Below are positions 1 to 14,100 of a stretch of DNA of 64,000 nt, in pieces; position 1 is the first letter of the stretch; every line of letters starts with the position of its first letter. This DNA is from Erythrocercus mccallii (Eukaryota; Chordata; Aves; Passeriformes; Dicruridae): the NCBI GenBank assembly GCA_013397435.1, contig VZRG01001988.1, positions 2,033 to 66,032 on the forward strand. Reading direction: 5' to 3'. A program made the position numbers and the translations under genes. Below the pieces are notes generated by a model, which saw only the letters and a program-made list of their open reading frames with translations, was not told the origin of the DNA and did not search any database.

Positions 1-3000
1 TTCCTGCTAGAACAAACAGCAGGTCCTTAATAAGAAAAGGTGCTGTTTATGTGAAAAGCTGACTGTGTGTTATCTTCTGGGGCCATTTATTTCATTACAT
101 GTCCTGTATTTATTTGGTTTGGCTTAATGTAAGACACCTGTTCCAGGAAAGCATCCTGCAAAACTCCCATTTTCTCAGGCTTTGCTGGATGTGGAATGTT
201 CCCAGACTTGGGTGTATATGCATGTACATAAATCAATGACAGAAATGCTAAGCTGCCTTAGTCTGTTAATAAGAGAAAATAAAGAAAAGGCAGAGGGATA
301 GGAGTGTTAGAAGCGTATGTACAGACTTAAGAGATGGTCCTGCCAGTGAAGCATGAAGGCAGCTCTTCTGCCAGGCCCTACACCTGTATATACTCAGCAG
401 AGTGAATGTCTTGAAAAGCTGCCAAGAATTAACCACTCCGAGATGGATGTAGCCAGTAATTAAAGTGGGGACCTGTACCATCATTAACTTACCTTTTAAA
501 TGAGATAATCGGGCTCAGATAACAGCAATCTGTCTTTCCCTTGACAATTCCAAGGGGCAGATACAGCAGCAATTTGAGAGTTTCAGAGGAAGTGAGTCAG
601 AATGAAGCCTTTCAATGTGATACAAGGCAGTGCAAGAGTAGCAAAGGGGGGCACGGAGGGACACGAGCCCTGGGGCAGTGATGTGTTTGGGGGTATGGTG
701 GCCAGGCAGTTTGTCCTTGCGTGGTCTCTGTGCTGCTGCACTCAGAGTGCTGCTGCTGTCCGCAAGGGCTGCGTGGCCACACCATTACCAAGCAACTTGA
801 TAGAAAACAAAAGGCTACGAGAAAGATTAAAATGAAACCTCTCCTGGTTCCTGGCATTGCTTAGCTGTCTTTTGAGCAGCGTCTTCTGAGGGGAATGGGA
901 GTGGCAAGAACGCTGCAGTGGTCCCGTTACAAATGTGATGTCTGTTCTTTTCCCATTCACTTCAAAAGCCACCATGAAAACTTGCTGACAAGTTATGTGT
1001 CAGTGCAAGCTGCTCATGAATATAAATTTCAAAGCAGGGCTGGTAGGGATCGGAGTCTGCTGCCCTTTGGAGCTTGGATGGAATTAGGGATATTCAGTAA
1101 CAACCTTCCTACTGTTCTTCCCTTGTTGGTGCCGAGTTGTTGCTCTTGGATTGTTATTTCTGGTGTGGGATTACTTTAGATAGAGTTTTACCAATTACTC
1201 TGAAATTAAAGTAAACCCTTCTATGCAAAAGAGAAAAGAGAAGAATAATTTTTGTCTCACAGCTGTGTAGGCAGCCTTCTCCTGGCACTGTGTGAGGATG
1301 TTCATGGGGGATGTGATCTGTGGCAGAGGAGCTGAGGCAGTGGCTGTCCCAGACAGGTGCATTTATACTGGAATATGCCTGCTCTGTTTTGCTGGTGCAG
1401 TGCACTATTGCCCGTAAGCCTTGCACATGGACAATACTCAGAGTGTCACACATTGCTGTTTCTCTCCCAGCAAAGATTGCCAGTGTGGGCACTGATGGCT
1501 GAGAAATGACAGCTCTTGCAGCAGCAGCTGGGAAAGCTGACACTCTGCCTTCCAAGGCAGATATTACCCCCCAAAGAAGCTCAGCAGTGCCGAGCATTTG
1601 CCTCGGTTCAGTAGAAAGTCTGGCACCTGAACTTGCAGCCCTCATCAAGGATGGTGTGAGCTAAGCCTCCAGACATCTCACTGTGTCTCTAATGCCAAAT
1701 AGCTCCTGAGAGCTTCTATTTATCCTGCAGCTCCTGCCAGTGAGCTCAGGTCTGGGGTGTATCCAGGTCAGGCTGCCAAGCACATCCAGATCCTTTGATT
1801 TAAATCTGCACAGCTCCACGAGTTGTACATCACATTTCAAAACAGTTGCTGATTGCTTCAGCTTTTCAGGATCTCCTAAATTCTCCAAGAGCCTGTAGGT
1901 TAAACAAATTACCCTTAAAAATTAACATTAGAAGAGAAAAGCCCTGTTCAATGCCACATGCTTTTTTAACTTGAATGCTGCTGTTTTAAAAAAATCTTAG
2001 TCCCTGCTGTGAGTCATATCACTCTTAATCTGTGCATGGCTGAAATTCGCTGTGACTGAGGCCAAAACACAATCTGATGCTTTCTCTGCTTAGTGCCCAA
2101 AGTGTAGCCAGAGGTTTGTGCAGTGACTCAGCTTTAAGCCCTGTCCTGTTGTTCCCAGTTTGTCCCTTCCAGCAGCAAAGAGGCTGGATGGACAGCCAGG
2201 TCCCCATGCCAGAGGTGCTGGCAGCCAGATGCAGAGCAGAGCTGTGAAAGCTGTGGCTCCTGTGAGCACAGCTCTGCAGTCAGCAGGAGAGGGGACAGCT
2301 GAGAGGCAGAGATGAGATGGCAGCTCCAGGCAGATGTCAGGAAGCACCTGGGAGGGCTGTCAGGAAGGACCTGCCAGCAGCACTCACACACTGCTGCCAC
2401 GAGAAAGTGCTGCTGGCTGTGCTGGAAGTGACAGGGGAGCTGGCACCTTTGGGGAGTCAGCTGGAGGAGAGAGGAAGAGGCCTTGCTCCTGGTTTTCCTA
2501 CCCTATCTAAGCAAAATCCTGCTTCCATCTTTGGTGAAATCTCCCAGTAGAGCCATCATTCCCCAGCCCCATGGGACCCACGGCCATGAAGGGCACTTGA
2601 GAGGATGCTTGGCCCGAGTGTCTGGGGCAGGGGTGATGCCTTGGGAGGGCTCACAGACACTGTACAGAGCTAGAGAATATAGTAGATATTTATTGGAAAC
2701 CCTTTAGGAGGATACACCTTGGGCAGGACAAGAGCCTGGCCAGGGCTACACCCAAGGGGAACCCAAAATGGGCAGCTGGTCACGAGGTCTCACACTTTTA
2801 TAACCTTATTGTTACTATTTCTACCTCCTCAGGGGTGGTTGATGTCAGAACCCCCGTTCCACCGTGTCCCTGCTCTGCTGCTGCACCATAACAATTCCTG
2901 GGGAGCAGGCTGGGGTCTGCAGCAGAAGGGAAAAGCCCTCTCTTTCTGCAAACCAGGGCCCTTCATTGATGGGAGAAGTCACTGTGGAAGATGCTGTGCA

Positions 3001-4935
3001 GCCTCTGTGCTGCCTTTCTCCATAACTGCAGGGCAGAAGTGTTGTTAGTACCCACCAAAGCAGTTATTTTGGCTGAAGCCTCCTGCTGGCTCTCTGGCAA
3101 AGGGGATGGCAGGCACCAAACCTGTTCTCTGCCTTCTCACTGCTGAAAGCAGCCATGCATAATTTATTCTGCCCAGCTGCTGTCGTGGTAGTTTTAATGC
3201 CCCTGGTTTGGTTACCAGCAGAGCTGGCAGGGACAGGAACAGCCTGTGAGGAGCTGGCTGCAGGTCCCTGAGCCCCTGAAGGTCAGAAAAGGGCAGGTCT
3301 GTGCTGTCCCCATCCCTCCCTCCTGCTCACAACCGTTGCCATGTGGTCTGCAGCTCACAGCCTTTCCTGATGGGATAATCCATGGCTAAACCCTGTGAGT
3401 ACCAGATGGAGTTCAGGCCTGTTCATTCTCTTTGTTAATTACCCAGAATGTCATTAATTTCTTGCTTATGTATTGTGGCAGTTTTAGTCGTTGGTTTGTT
3501 GAGGGTTTTTTTTAAATGTAGTCAGATGGTGAAGTGAACACGCTTTTCTGAGATCCCTAGGGAGTTAGCCCAGTGTGTATTTGATCATTGTCAGCTTGCA
3601 AGACAGCTCTCAGAGTCCAAGATTTAAAAGCAGAGTTACTGTCTGAGCCAGCACGATGAACAAAAGTCATTTTTCAGATGGGAAGGCTGCAGCCCTCTGC
3701 TCTGCTTTGCAAATGTGAAACCCCATAAAAGCCATTCCTTGCAGACCATCACTGATGAAACCCTGCTGCTATAAGCACCTGCTCAAAATTAAAGCAAATC
3801 CTTTGCTTACACTTGAATTGAAGCATGTTCTTAGATGCTTTGCTGACCTGAGGCCCACCACTGCCCAGCCCTCTGAGGCTAATTGGAGGAAGCAGGAGAG
3901 AGTCAGTGCTGGTAGAGGGGAAGGGAAGAGGCAGCTCCCTCGCAGGTTGAAAGGGATGAGATGCAGGAGAGTGCAAGGAGGGAAGATCAGCTGTCTCATT
4001 CTCCATCCTCACAAGGATGAGGGGTGAAGGCTGCTGTCCACCCTACATCACTGGAATCACAGACCATCCTCAGCTTGCAGGGACCTGCAAGGCTCATGCA
4101 GCCAAACTCCTGGCCCTGTGCAGGACTGCACCATGTGCCTGAGAGGGTTCAGCCTGTGTTCAGTGATGTTGCTGTCTAAGCAGCCCTCTCCACCCCTCCT
4201 GGTCTGCTTGTACCCAGCACCTCCCAGGGTTGAGAAGTGACTACAGCAGCCTGAGATAGTGCCAAGGCTTGTGGCTCTCTTGAGGTTGGGACGAGGTTGG
4301 ACCTGCTGGAGGGTCTCAGGACCTGATCCCAGTGCAGGATCTGGGCCACAGGATGCATGCAGCTGGTCAGGGGCTGGTTCCTGGCATTTCCATCAAGGTC
4401 TGGAGATCAGCATTAGAGAAATGTGCCATCTTGCTGCATTCTGAAGGCGTGTTCACTCTCGGTACGGTTCAAGTTCAGAGCTTGTCTGGCTACTCCACAA
4501 GCTGGAAAGCTCAGTTTTGTTTACTGAGCTCTAGAAAGTGGCAAGAAATCAATCCCTTTCCTTGTCACCATTAATTTGAAGTGCTGGAGATGAATAATTA
4601 ATTTTTTGCATTAGATACTAAAAAAATACTTGATAAAACAGGCTGCTGTGCCTCAGCTCTTTCTTCAGCAGAGTCTGTTCTTCATTGCTGGCTGCAGGAG
4701 GGATGCCTCAGCCCTGCAGGAGAGGGGGACCCCAGAGCAAGGGGTCTGCAGCCTGGAGAACTTGGACAGCCTGGGCAGGAGGAGCAAATTCAGGCTCCTC
4801 TCTCCCCAGCACCAGAGTTTGCCTTGACTCACTGCTGCTCTACATCCCTGGTGCAGAAGCGAGGCGCTGCCAGCCAGGACAGTGGGAGGGCCAGGCAGAG
4901 CCATCGCTGAGCCGGGCCATCCATTGCCATTGCAG
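1..4935 (+). other. GAB3: GAB3 intron, 3' part
   Basis: I find no coding exon here. I looked for the PH-domain exons that should precede the exon at 4936 and saw none, so this is taken as intron sequence whose 5' end lies outside the window. Its end is a good acceptor (TTGCAG at 4930-4935). It contains one CR1 fragment near 4050 and otherwise unique-looking AT/GC-balanced sequence. Confidence 0.7.
4048..4170 (-). mobile_element. CR1 LINE 3'-end fragment
   Basis: Read on the + strand, the segment follows the reverse complement of a CR1 3' end: a GAATCACAGA start, then a diverged form of the usual priming region, then CAAACTCCTGGCCCTGTGCAG. It is short, old and inside the GAB3 intron. Confidence 0.55.
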
Positions 4936-5152
4936 GTTCTGTGGAGAGCCTGTCTCACACCACCTCGTCCCCACAGCCCTCTCCGGCCGCCTCCACGCAC
5001 GCCTCGCGCCTCGCCGAGCCCTCCTGCTCCGAGGAGCACGCTGCTGCTGCTGCTGCTGCTGCCGAGGAGACCCGCAGCGAGTCCGAGTCTGTCTTCCTCC
5101 CTGACTACCTCTTCCTGTCCAACTGCGAGTCGGGCAAGCTCAGCCACGCCAG
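4936..5152 (+). CDS. GAB3: GAB3 exon a (after the PH domain)
   Basis: Acceptor TTGCAG, donor AG|GTCAGT. It enters with two bases of a split codon and leaves with AG. It encodes SVESLSHTTSS, then the alanine run, then ETRSESES and the conserved LPDYLFLSNCE. Confidence 0.9.
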
Positions 5153-8100
5153 GTCAGTGTGGGCTCTGCAGGAGTCAGCCGAGGCTCTGTTACCTTCACG
5201 CAGGAAAAGCCAATTCTTCTATTTATTGTATTTCATTCATTCATTCGTTTCTAGTTTTCTATATAAAAACTATTTATTTTTAAAATATTTCTTATTGATT
5301 TATAGCTTGTTCTCACAACTCATTTTGTACAGTTTTTACAGACCTCACACGCGACTTTAATTGGTTAATGGCTTTCCTGCCAGTTACTTTGTTGGTTAGT
5401 AAAAGGTATTCTGCTTGTCCATCCAGATTTCTCTGTTCTTGGATTGTTTATGTATTTTCCTTACTGATTCTCATGGGACAAATCCCTTGTTATTGCAGGT
5501 GCATTTGATTTAACCAAGGAATAGGTTGTTGTGTTAATGAGTTCTCATACCAAGATTTTTTGCATGGGAACTTACAAATGACTTAGAAGAGGTGACAGGC
5601 TAACTTTGGCAATTTAGCAGAGCAGGCTCAATTTTCTGAGGCCTTTCTTTTATAATTCTTTTACCTGTCACGACATACCAGATATGTCAGGCTGGAGCCC
5701 CTCCTTTGCCTATCCAGGCATGAAACTGGGGCACACAGCCCAAGGAGCCCTGCCACGCAGGGCTGGCTCCCAAACACAACGGGACCACCAGCCTAATCCA
5801 ATTTACAGGGTGCTTTTCAAAGCACAGATTAGTGGCTGAGCATCCTATGTTGGTCCTGTCCCTTTCCAAGGTGGGTGGCTGAGGCTCTCACACACAGCCT
5901 CCCTCCAGACACCTGCTGTTGCCCAAGGTGCTCCACAAAGTGTCCCAGCCTCCTGTCCAGCTCAGAGGGAAGGGACAGCTCTTGTCCCAAACTGTGTGGT
6001 TGGGTTTTTTGTTTGCTGGAGAAAAGGAAAGTTCATGTTCTGACCTCTGTCTCCTTGCAGGTGTGACAGCTGGTCAAACTCAGACAGATCCCTGGAGCAA
6101 ACATCATCGGACGACGTTTTTGTCGACTCCCTGCAATCCCAGCCCTCCCTGTACCTCGTACAACCAACCAGCGCCGGCCCTGCGCACCAGCCCGGAGCCC
6201 CAGTGACAAACCCCAGCGTGGTGTCCAGGAGCACAGACATCAGTGGGCCATCCAGTGACTTCTCCTCCTCTTCCCCGCTGCTGGGGACGCCGCTGACGCC
6301 GACGTTTCAGCTGGAGCAGAGCCAGCAGGCGCTGCCCTACAGCGTCACGCAGCTGGACGTGCTGTCCAACACGCCCCCGCCGCGCCCGCCCAAGCCAACG
6401 CACTTCTCAGACAGGAGAGGGGACGAGCTGGGCACTGGGGCCCTCCAGAACGGGCATGCGGGCATCTGCAGGGCTCAGGTCACTCTGGTGCCCAGAAGGA
6501 TCTCCTTGTCCAGCCTGGACAACGTGAGGAACTGGAAAGGTGAGTGCACCGATGGGAGCTGCCCATGTGCACAGAGAGGGTTTGACTTTCTGTTGTGCTT
6601 CTCTGTCCTCCCCTCTCTGAAATCAGCCAGTGTAACACAGTGTAACATCAGCCAGTGTAACACAAAATGCTGCTTTCCAACGATCCAGCAAGCAGGATTC
6701 AGGCCTGTCCCTTAGGTTTGGCTCCTGCTCTGTAGAAGCCCCTCGGTGTGTGTACAGATGGGCAGTAGTTTGGCTCTGATCCCTTCAGGCTGCCTCATGC
6801 CTTGCTAATTTTCCCCCACCCTCCTCAGTAGAAAAACCAAAATGAGAAATCAGCCACTGAATTGGGCAGTGCCAGACTCTGTTGATGCAGGTTGAAGTGT
6901 GGGCTGGCAGGTGGGAAATGCCTCTGGAGCTTTGTTGCACCCAGTCCGTTCTGTGAGAGCTGCGTCTTTTCACAGCTTAGAGTAAAGACCAGGAAGTCAG
7001 GGAGACACTGGGGATGGGATGATGGGATGTAATCCTGGTTGAACCAGGGACTCTGCATGTCCTTGAACAAATCCTGCTCTGTCCTTGCACTTCTGTCAGG
7101 GCAGTCTGCAAATCTGCTGCTACAGAGCAAGGCGAGGCTGCAAAGCAAACTCTGCTCTGAGCTGCCTTTCCACTTGCTCCTGAAACATCATCACAAACAT
7201 GAGCCACAGTTAAAACCCAGAATATTATGGGGTCAAAAAGCAGCATAAGCTTTATTACATGGAGCCACAGAACAGTGGGAGGCAGCTGGAATCCCTGGCT
7301 GGAAATCATCAAGTATATTGCAGTGATGTGAAAACCTTCATTTTTGATGAGGAAAAAAGTGTAGGTTTTTAAGGGCAAACATCCTTTAGCCTCCTGCAGT
7401 TTGAATGACCAGACAATGTGTGGGGCTGTTAGATCTCGCTCTTAAAGCTCAGCAGGGAAAGCTAGGAGATCTCTGCTCAGCCTGTTTATCAGTGTACAGA
7501 CAATTCTTGGAAGGTTTCTGGAGAAACACCCATCAGTGGACTTGCTGTTCTTAATTATCAGCTACATTTGGTTGCTCCCTGAGAGGTGCTGCTCTTGCAT
7601 GTGCACCTGTGCCGCTCCAACGCGGCTGCTTCATGATCCTCCAACCCAATTTACACCAAAATGTCTCTAAGAGGATTAAGTGGCCAAATGTCATGTTGTG
7701 CTGCTGTGCTGCAGGGTTGTCTCTGCCTGATGGGGGCAGCAATGAATTAATAAGTGCTGCCACTTCTTCTTACCCTAAGTGTAGCCGAAACCACTCGAAG
7801 GGTTAAACTCTGAATTAAAATGTGTTTAACAAGATCAGAAAAATAAATGGGCAGAAAGCAGCAGTTCCTCACCAGCTTCCCCAGCGAGTACATTCATGTT
7901 ATTAACTGAATTTTTTGCCCTAACCTGCAAAAGATGCACAGATGTAATTAGCCCAGGGTGAAAGCAGCATGAGCTGGTGGAAGTGCCAGGAAGGAGGATG
8001 AGCTGTAGGGCACCTGTATCCTGGCACCTGCCACACAGCCTTGTGCCTCAATGCCTTTTTGCCATAATAAATAGATGTCGCTGTCCCAGGGACATGACTG

Positions 8101-11100
8101 TGTCTATCTGGATATGTATCTGCACTAACAGAATGGCTTTGTTCTTGTTCAGCCTTTTTTTGCTGGTACCACCAAAAGTGCCCCCGCAGTTCCAGTACTG
8201 ACATCTCCACCATAAGAGCAGGGTCTGGATTAACATGGTGCAAGGATTTAAGGCATTCCCACAGAAAAGCCATTTTCTGCACAGACAGTCCCTTTTCAGA
8301 AAAGGGTGGTGGTTGTAAGCATCTCCCACAGCTGATCTTCTGTGTGCTGAATGCTGGATTTTAGGAGGTTTTGGCTTTTGCTTGGAAAATAAAATTGACC
8401 TATGCCCCGACAAAGGCCCAAGTGCCCAAGGAGGAGACACAGAAACGGTGATTTTCTCTGGCTGTTCACTCCCCATCACCCTGATCCATTTGCACCACAT
8501 CAGCACTTCTGGATGACAAAGCAAAGAATTTCTCCTACCATTAAATTCCCCCACGCACCACTTTCTGTACAATAACAATTGCTTCTCTGGCATCTTAGAA
8601 GGCTCCTAAATAAATATCCAAGAAATAATATTATCTGTAATAGCCCCTTTTCATATGATTTCCCCAATTTGACAGATGGGAAAACAGAGAAGGACTAGAG
8701 CAGGAACTGCATTTAAATTCTTGATTGCTTGCTCCCACACCAGCCTTTTCCCCCTACTGCTTGTGTTACAGGAAGCATAAGTTACAGCTGGATTATACAT
8801 GAGCAGGGTCCTTGGTTTCATCATACTTAAAATAGCTGTAATCACTCTTGAAGTGCTGCTGAGTTGGATCTGGTCTTCAGTGTCATTGTATTTCCTCATT
8901 TAGGAGTTATGGAATCTTTATAAAACTCTAATTATTGTAGAGCCTTACGTTTTACTCTGGAATTATCTCTGTAAGGTTGCCCTGCCTTATCCCATTTTTA
9001 ATCACTTTTGTTTTCCTTGCAGCAGACATGGAAGGCAGTTCCCTAAGAAGTCGAGATAAGAGGCTTAGCTTGAATTTGGTAAGTACTCTGTTTGCACAAA
9101 TTTAAAACACTGGCACATAAACTTCAGAGTGAATCATTTCACATCCTGATATTCAATCATTCCTCTCCTCTGTTCAGCAGAAGAATTTAAAAAATGGAAA
9201 AAGTGCCTGGCTTTGGGCAACTTCTGTGCTGGCTGCTTCGTGGCCTCAGGCAGCCTTTGAGAGAAGAGGGAAGGAGGGAGAGGCCTCAATACTGAGCACC
9301 CTGTTCTTAAAGCAGATGAAGCCGGGTCTGTAATGAAAAAGGTTACCAGCAGCCTCAAGAATTAAACTGTTGAGCAAGAGCACCAGAGCAAATGGCTTAT
9401 TCCTTGCAAAAGGGGTCTCTCACCACTCAGCCAGCACTAACCTGCATGAAGTCATTTTCTAATGCTAATTCTCAGTGATCAGAAGGGAGTTGTAGGTCTG
9501 TGTCAGCTCTCTCAGTTTCCACATTTGCCAAAGTCTAGTTCATCAGGTGTTCTCCTTTCATATTTTTTTTGTATTCAGCATCCTCCCTCATTTTATAGGT
9601 CAGTTACTGCTGTGAGAGGCATGTGCAACCTCACTGAAGGTGGAGGATTTAAGGAATGAAGTCACCAATCAGTTTGGTTCTAGTTTCCAGCAGTGACTTA
9701 CAGAGCTCAGCACAGGCTGCTCCAGAGCCGGAGCACTCACCTGAACTGAACGTTTGTCTCGTGTCGCTGTATCTTGTGCCTCTCTGAAATGCCCCAGCAG
9801 AGCTCCCCTGGGCTCAGCTCAGCTCAGGTGTGTTCCCAGCCCACAGCAGCTGCTGGCTGTGCATTAATGGAGCTGTTTCTCTCTCCCTGTGCCCGTGCAG
9901 CCGTGCCGGTTCTCCCCGCTGTGCGCGGCTGCGGACGGCGCGGAGGACAGCTACGTGCCCATGCGCCCCAGCACGTCTCCCTCCAACTGCTCCCCTGATG
10001 GCTACATCCCCATGAGCCCTGCCTCAGCCACCTTCACCTTCCCCGTGGTCAGCACTGAAAAACTCACCAGCCCTCTGCCTGAGCTTCCCTCCGACGTGGA
10101 GCCCCCTCCAGTGAACCGGGACCTCAAGCCTCGTAGGAAGTGTAAGCCCAGACATGAAGTGCAAAGCCTGGGGGGTTCTGGTGGTGGGGATGGGGGTGAC
10201 CTCCTTTGGTGGTGTCCTGGCATGTCTTAAAGCAATTCCCTCTCTAGAGGAGGGGTTGAAATGCTGGGTGAGTGGCTTACAGCCTAGGATGTGCTTGCAG
10301 GGTGGTTTGTGATTAGGGGAAGAGCTTCCATGTCTCCTTTTGCAGTCAAAGCCCAGGTGGCTGCCTAAGCACACACACATAAGCCTGGCTTTTCCCTGTG
10401 ACTGCAAACAGCCCAAGGGACATAGCCTGGGAGAGAGCAGGCCACATCCTGCCACTCTGAAGTACTCCTGTCTCACCACTCTCTGACCTGCCAGGAATGG
10501 GACATCCAAACACTCAAGTACTCAAACTTGATGTGTTGGCTGTTGGTTGAACCTCTGTTGGGTAGGCACAGCTGCCCTAGTTTAATTAGGAATTTTCTGA
10601 GATGCTTTTGTTGATGGTAGTTTTTCACTCCTGGTTTTCATGGCATGTTCAAAATCTGGGTTGCACTTCCAGAGAACATACTGGGGACAAAATTCAGCTT
10701 TGAATTGGAGAAATTGCCTGAACTTAGCCTATAATAAAGCTCTTAGGGTTGCAGAGCTACAGGGCTCAGAAATCGGTTCAGGCAGTGCTGCTGTAAAGTG
10801 AGGACAGACATTTGGACCATTGCCATGAAGAAAAGACCTTTTGTCCTTTCTTAAAGAGTTTTGAGAATGGTAGGCACATGTACATTGAGTGGTGACAGGA
10901 ATGATCCTGATCCCCCTGTACAGGACATTTTTGTCTAGAACAGAATCCAAAACCTGTTGTAACCTGTAGGCTGAACCAGCCTGTCCGGAGCATATTTGGG
11001 GCAAGTGTATGTATCTTGTGCAGCATTTGGTCTCTTTATGCTCACTATATTTATTCTGTTATTTTAGGGTGCCTGGGGGACTTTGATTCCCAGCTCTGAC

Positions 11101-14100
11101 CGAAGAGGTCATTTGTTACTGATTTCTGTCTCAGTTCTGCTCTGTGAAATACTCTGTTCGTTTCTTTCTGTTAATACAAAACTGCATTCTTCCAAGCAGT
11201 CTGCATTTTGCATTGAAAACACAGTTCCTTTTGTGTTTCCTTCCAGCACGACCACCTCCTCTAGACCTGAGGAACCTCTCCACAATCCGGGAGCACGCTG
11301 CCGTGACCAGGATGTGGACTGTGCCTTAGTAAGTCAACAAGAAACCTGCCATTCCAATCCTCGGAGCATGAGCATGGAATAGAGTTAAAAATAACTTATC
11401 CCAGCCTTTTTTTGCTGTCTCTAAAAGGCAGGGCTCATGATGGACAGCTCCAGGGAATTCAGCATCATGATTTGAAAGTTCCTTTTAAACAGCCTGGAGC
11501 TGTCTGCACTCTGCTATGAGAGCTAAAACCTTGGCATGCCTAAACTATGATAGAGCCATTTTTGCTCCCGAAAATTAACATAGCAAAGGAGAACCAGATC
11601 AGATAAAGATCTGCCTGAAGTGTAGATTGAGTGCAGAATTCTGCACTGCCACACAGCAATCCAGGCTTGAACTATTGGCATGACCTTTTGGCACTAGAAA
11701 TTAGTTGTTGGTAAAACAAATGCTTTTGATCCCAAAGCCCAGGTAGTGTGAACAGATGATATTGTTGGGCTCCCAGGGCAGCAGAAGACTTATCTTGAAG
11801 GAACTTGTGAGCAAGGGAGGACTTCAGCCTGCTGGCTGGGGGCCACAAAAAAAAAAAAAAGCAGTTGTGCTGAAGTGTGCATGCAAAAGTCAGAAATTCC
11901 CATCAACCTCCTCTGCACACCCTGGGCACTGCGGAAAATGTGGGGCTTTGCTGGCATGAGTGCCAGACAGGGCATTTCCACTCCCCCATTGCAGATTGTC
12001 AGATAAAGGGCAAAAGAGACACAAGGTGAGCAGTTCCTCAGTTGCAGAGCCCTCTCTCACATCCAGGCCAAGGCTGGTTCAGCCCCTTGGTGCTGCCTGT
12101 TAGGGAAAGGCACTACCCTGCCTCCCCAGCACCCCTGCCTTGATTAACACTTGGGTTAATCAGTGCTGACACAGTGCAGAGTCCTGAGGGACAACGAGCT
12201 TAGAGTGAGTTTGCATGTTTTACACTAACAACAACAAAAGTTATGCCCGAAACTAATACAGCAAAAGGCGTTGTGCTGTTCATGCTGCACAGAGAGGCCA
12301 TCTCATTTCCTGTTAACCAAGCCCTTTGTGCTTGCCCGTGGTCATTGATCCACCATCTCTGAGGGTTGTGTTCATGGGATAGATTTCCTTGTGCAAGGGC
12401 TGAGTCACAGCCATCCCCACAGCACGGGTGGCAGGTGCTGACACTTTGTGCAAAGCCAGACCAAGCTTCTCTGCATGTACCTCCAGCAGCCGATTCATTC
12501 CCTTGGTCTCCAAATGTGGATACCTGCACAGCCAAGTAACTGCCCCCATTATTACCCAAATGAATGATGGCTCTGTGCCCCTTGATAGAGAGTTGCTTCA
12601 GTGTTTTACACTTTCTGTCATACCAGATAGAAAACTTTCATAAATCCCAGAGGGAAAAAAAATCAACAAAATCAGTCAGCAATATAGCACACTATTTCTA
12701 GAACTATGGAGTGTCTTTGGACATCCTCTCCATAAAGGCCACAGCCTTAGTGTGAGTTTATTCACCATATGGACTGTTTCAGGCTTTGGCTTCATTTCAG
12801 TGCATCTGTAAGATGCTTCTTTAACCTCTCCTGTGCTTTTCTTCATAGCAATCGAATGAGCTTTATCTCACCAGAAAGAGACGGTATTAATTCAGCAAGA
12901 ATATTTGCCAATTCAGTTTCCGGGGAAGAGGAAGAAAGTTACATTCATATGGTAATGTCATTTTCACACAGCCATCCTTTGCTTTATTCTGCTCTGTCAC
13001 ATTGATGGAGAATGCTGAAGTTTGTTTTCTAAGGAAAAACGTTGAGGAGGTTTGTCCTTTGCCTTCTGGTTTGTTTTTTGTGTTTTTTCAAATGATGAGA
13101 CGGTTTTAAACCAAAGACACTGGGCCCAATTTACAGAGAGATAAGGGGAGCCCTTTTCCTGCTCTGCAGAACTCAGCTGTTCGCCCACGAATGTTGCTGA
13201 GCAGTTCCAAGAGATCACAGGGATCAGCCATATTTACATGAGAACTCATTAAGACAAAGGAAAATTAAATCTTTTCACCTTTTAAAAGTGTGCCTTGCAA
13301 AATCTCCTAGGAAATAACAGCAGGCTGGTAGTGCACTTCCTAAAGGAACACACCAAATATTGTGCAGAAACAGAACTCCCATTAAAGTCTCATTGCTTCT
13401 GCTTTGGCTGGTGGCACTAACCCCACTTCCCATCCCATGAAAGCAGAACATCTGGCTTTGTGACTTCCTTTTTTTCATTTACTCTTTAGCCATATCTTGC
13501 AAAAGACCAGGATCTTGTTTTACTTTGAAATTTAGGTGGAAATGGATCTCAAACCCATTCATCTGAGCCAATGTCTACAGATCTGCTCCATAGCCAAAGC
13601 CCAATAGTAATAGCTATAAAAATATATTGCAAAACTGGCCACAGTCTCCATTTGAACCATAGTTTCAAATTTTAACCCACATTTCTACCAGACTGCTCAA
13701 GAGGGCAGTTCCAGTTGTAACCATTCCCCATTTGATTTTTCTAGTCTAGGAAAACCTGTCATATGTTGTGGTTATCTGTGATTTTGAGAATAATTTTCAG
13801 TTACTAGATTTGAACTGAATCTTCACAATTTCTTCAAATTCACTGAATGATGATATTTAAGTGGGCACCCCTGCAAATACAAGTGTTCCAAGGGCTTGGA
13901 TTGAGAAGCTGGGCACAAGTCCCTCTTGCTAAAAGTAAATTGAGTGTAAATCAGCCTGTTTCTTTTGTTTTGCCAGAATAATCAGAAGAAAAAGGGTCTC
14001 ATGGTTTCTTTATGCCATCCCACAATTATCAGTGTTATGCTGTGGTCAGTAACCAAATACCCCCTTGGCACAGAATTTTGTGGGCCCTGACTGTTCTCAT

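Noticed and set aside
6625..6663. Short direct repeat AGCCAGTGTAACAC
   Set aside because: Two copies of about 14 bp just after a GAB3 exon; too small to support a function.
8048..8593. 181-codon minus-strand open frame in a GAB3 intron
   Set aside because: No recognisable domain, ordinary intron composition, no splice or promoter context.
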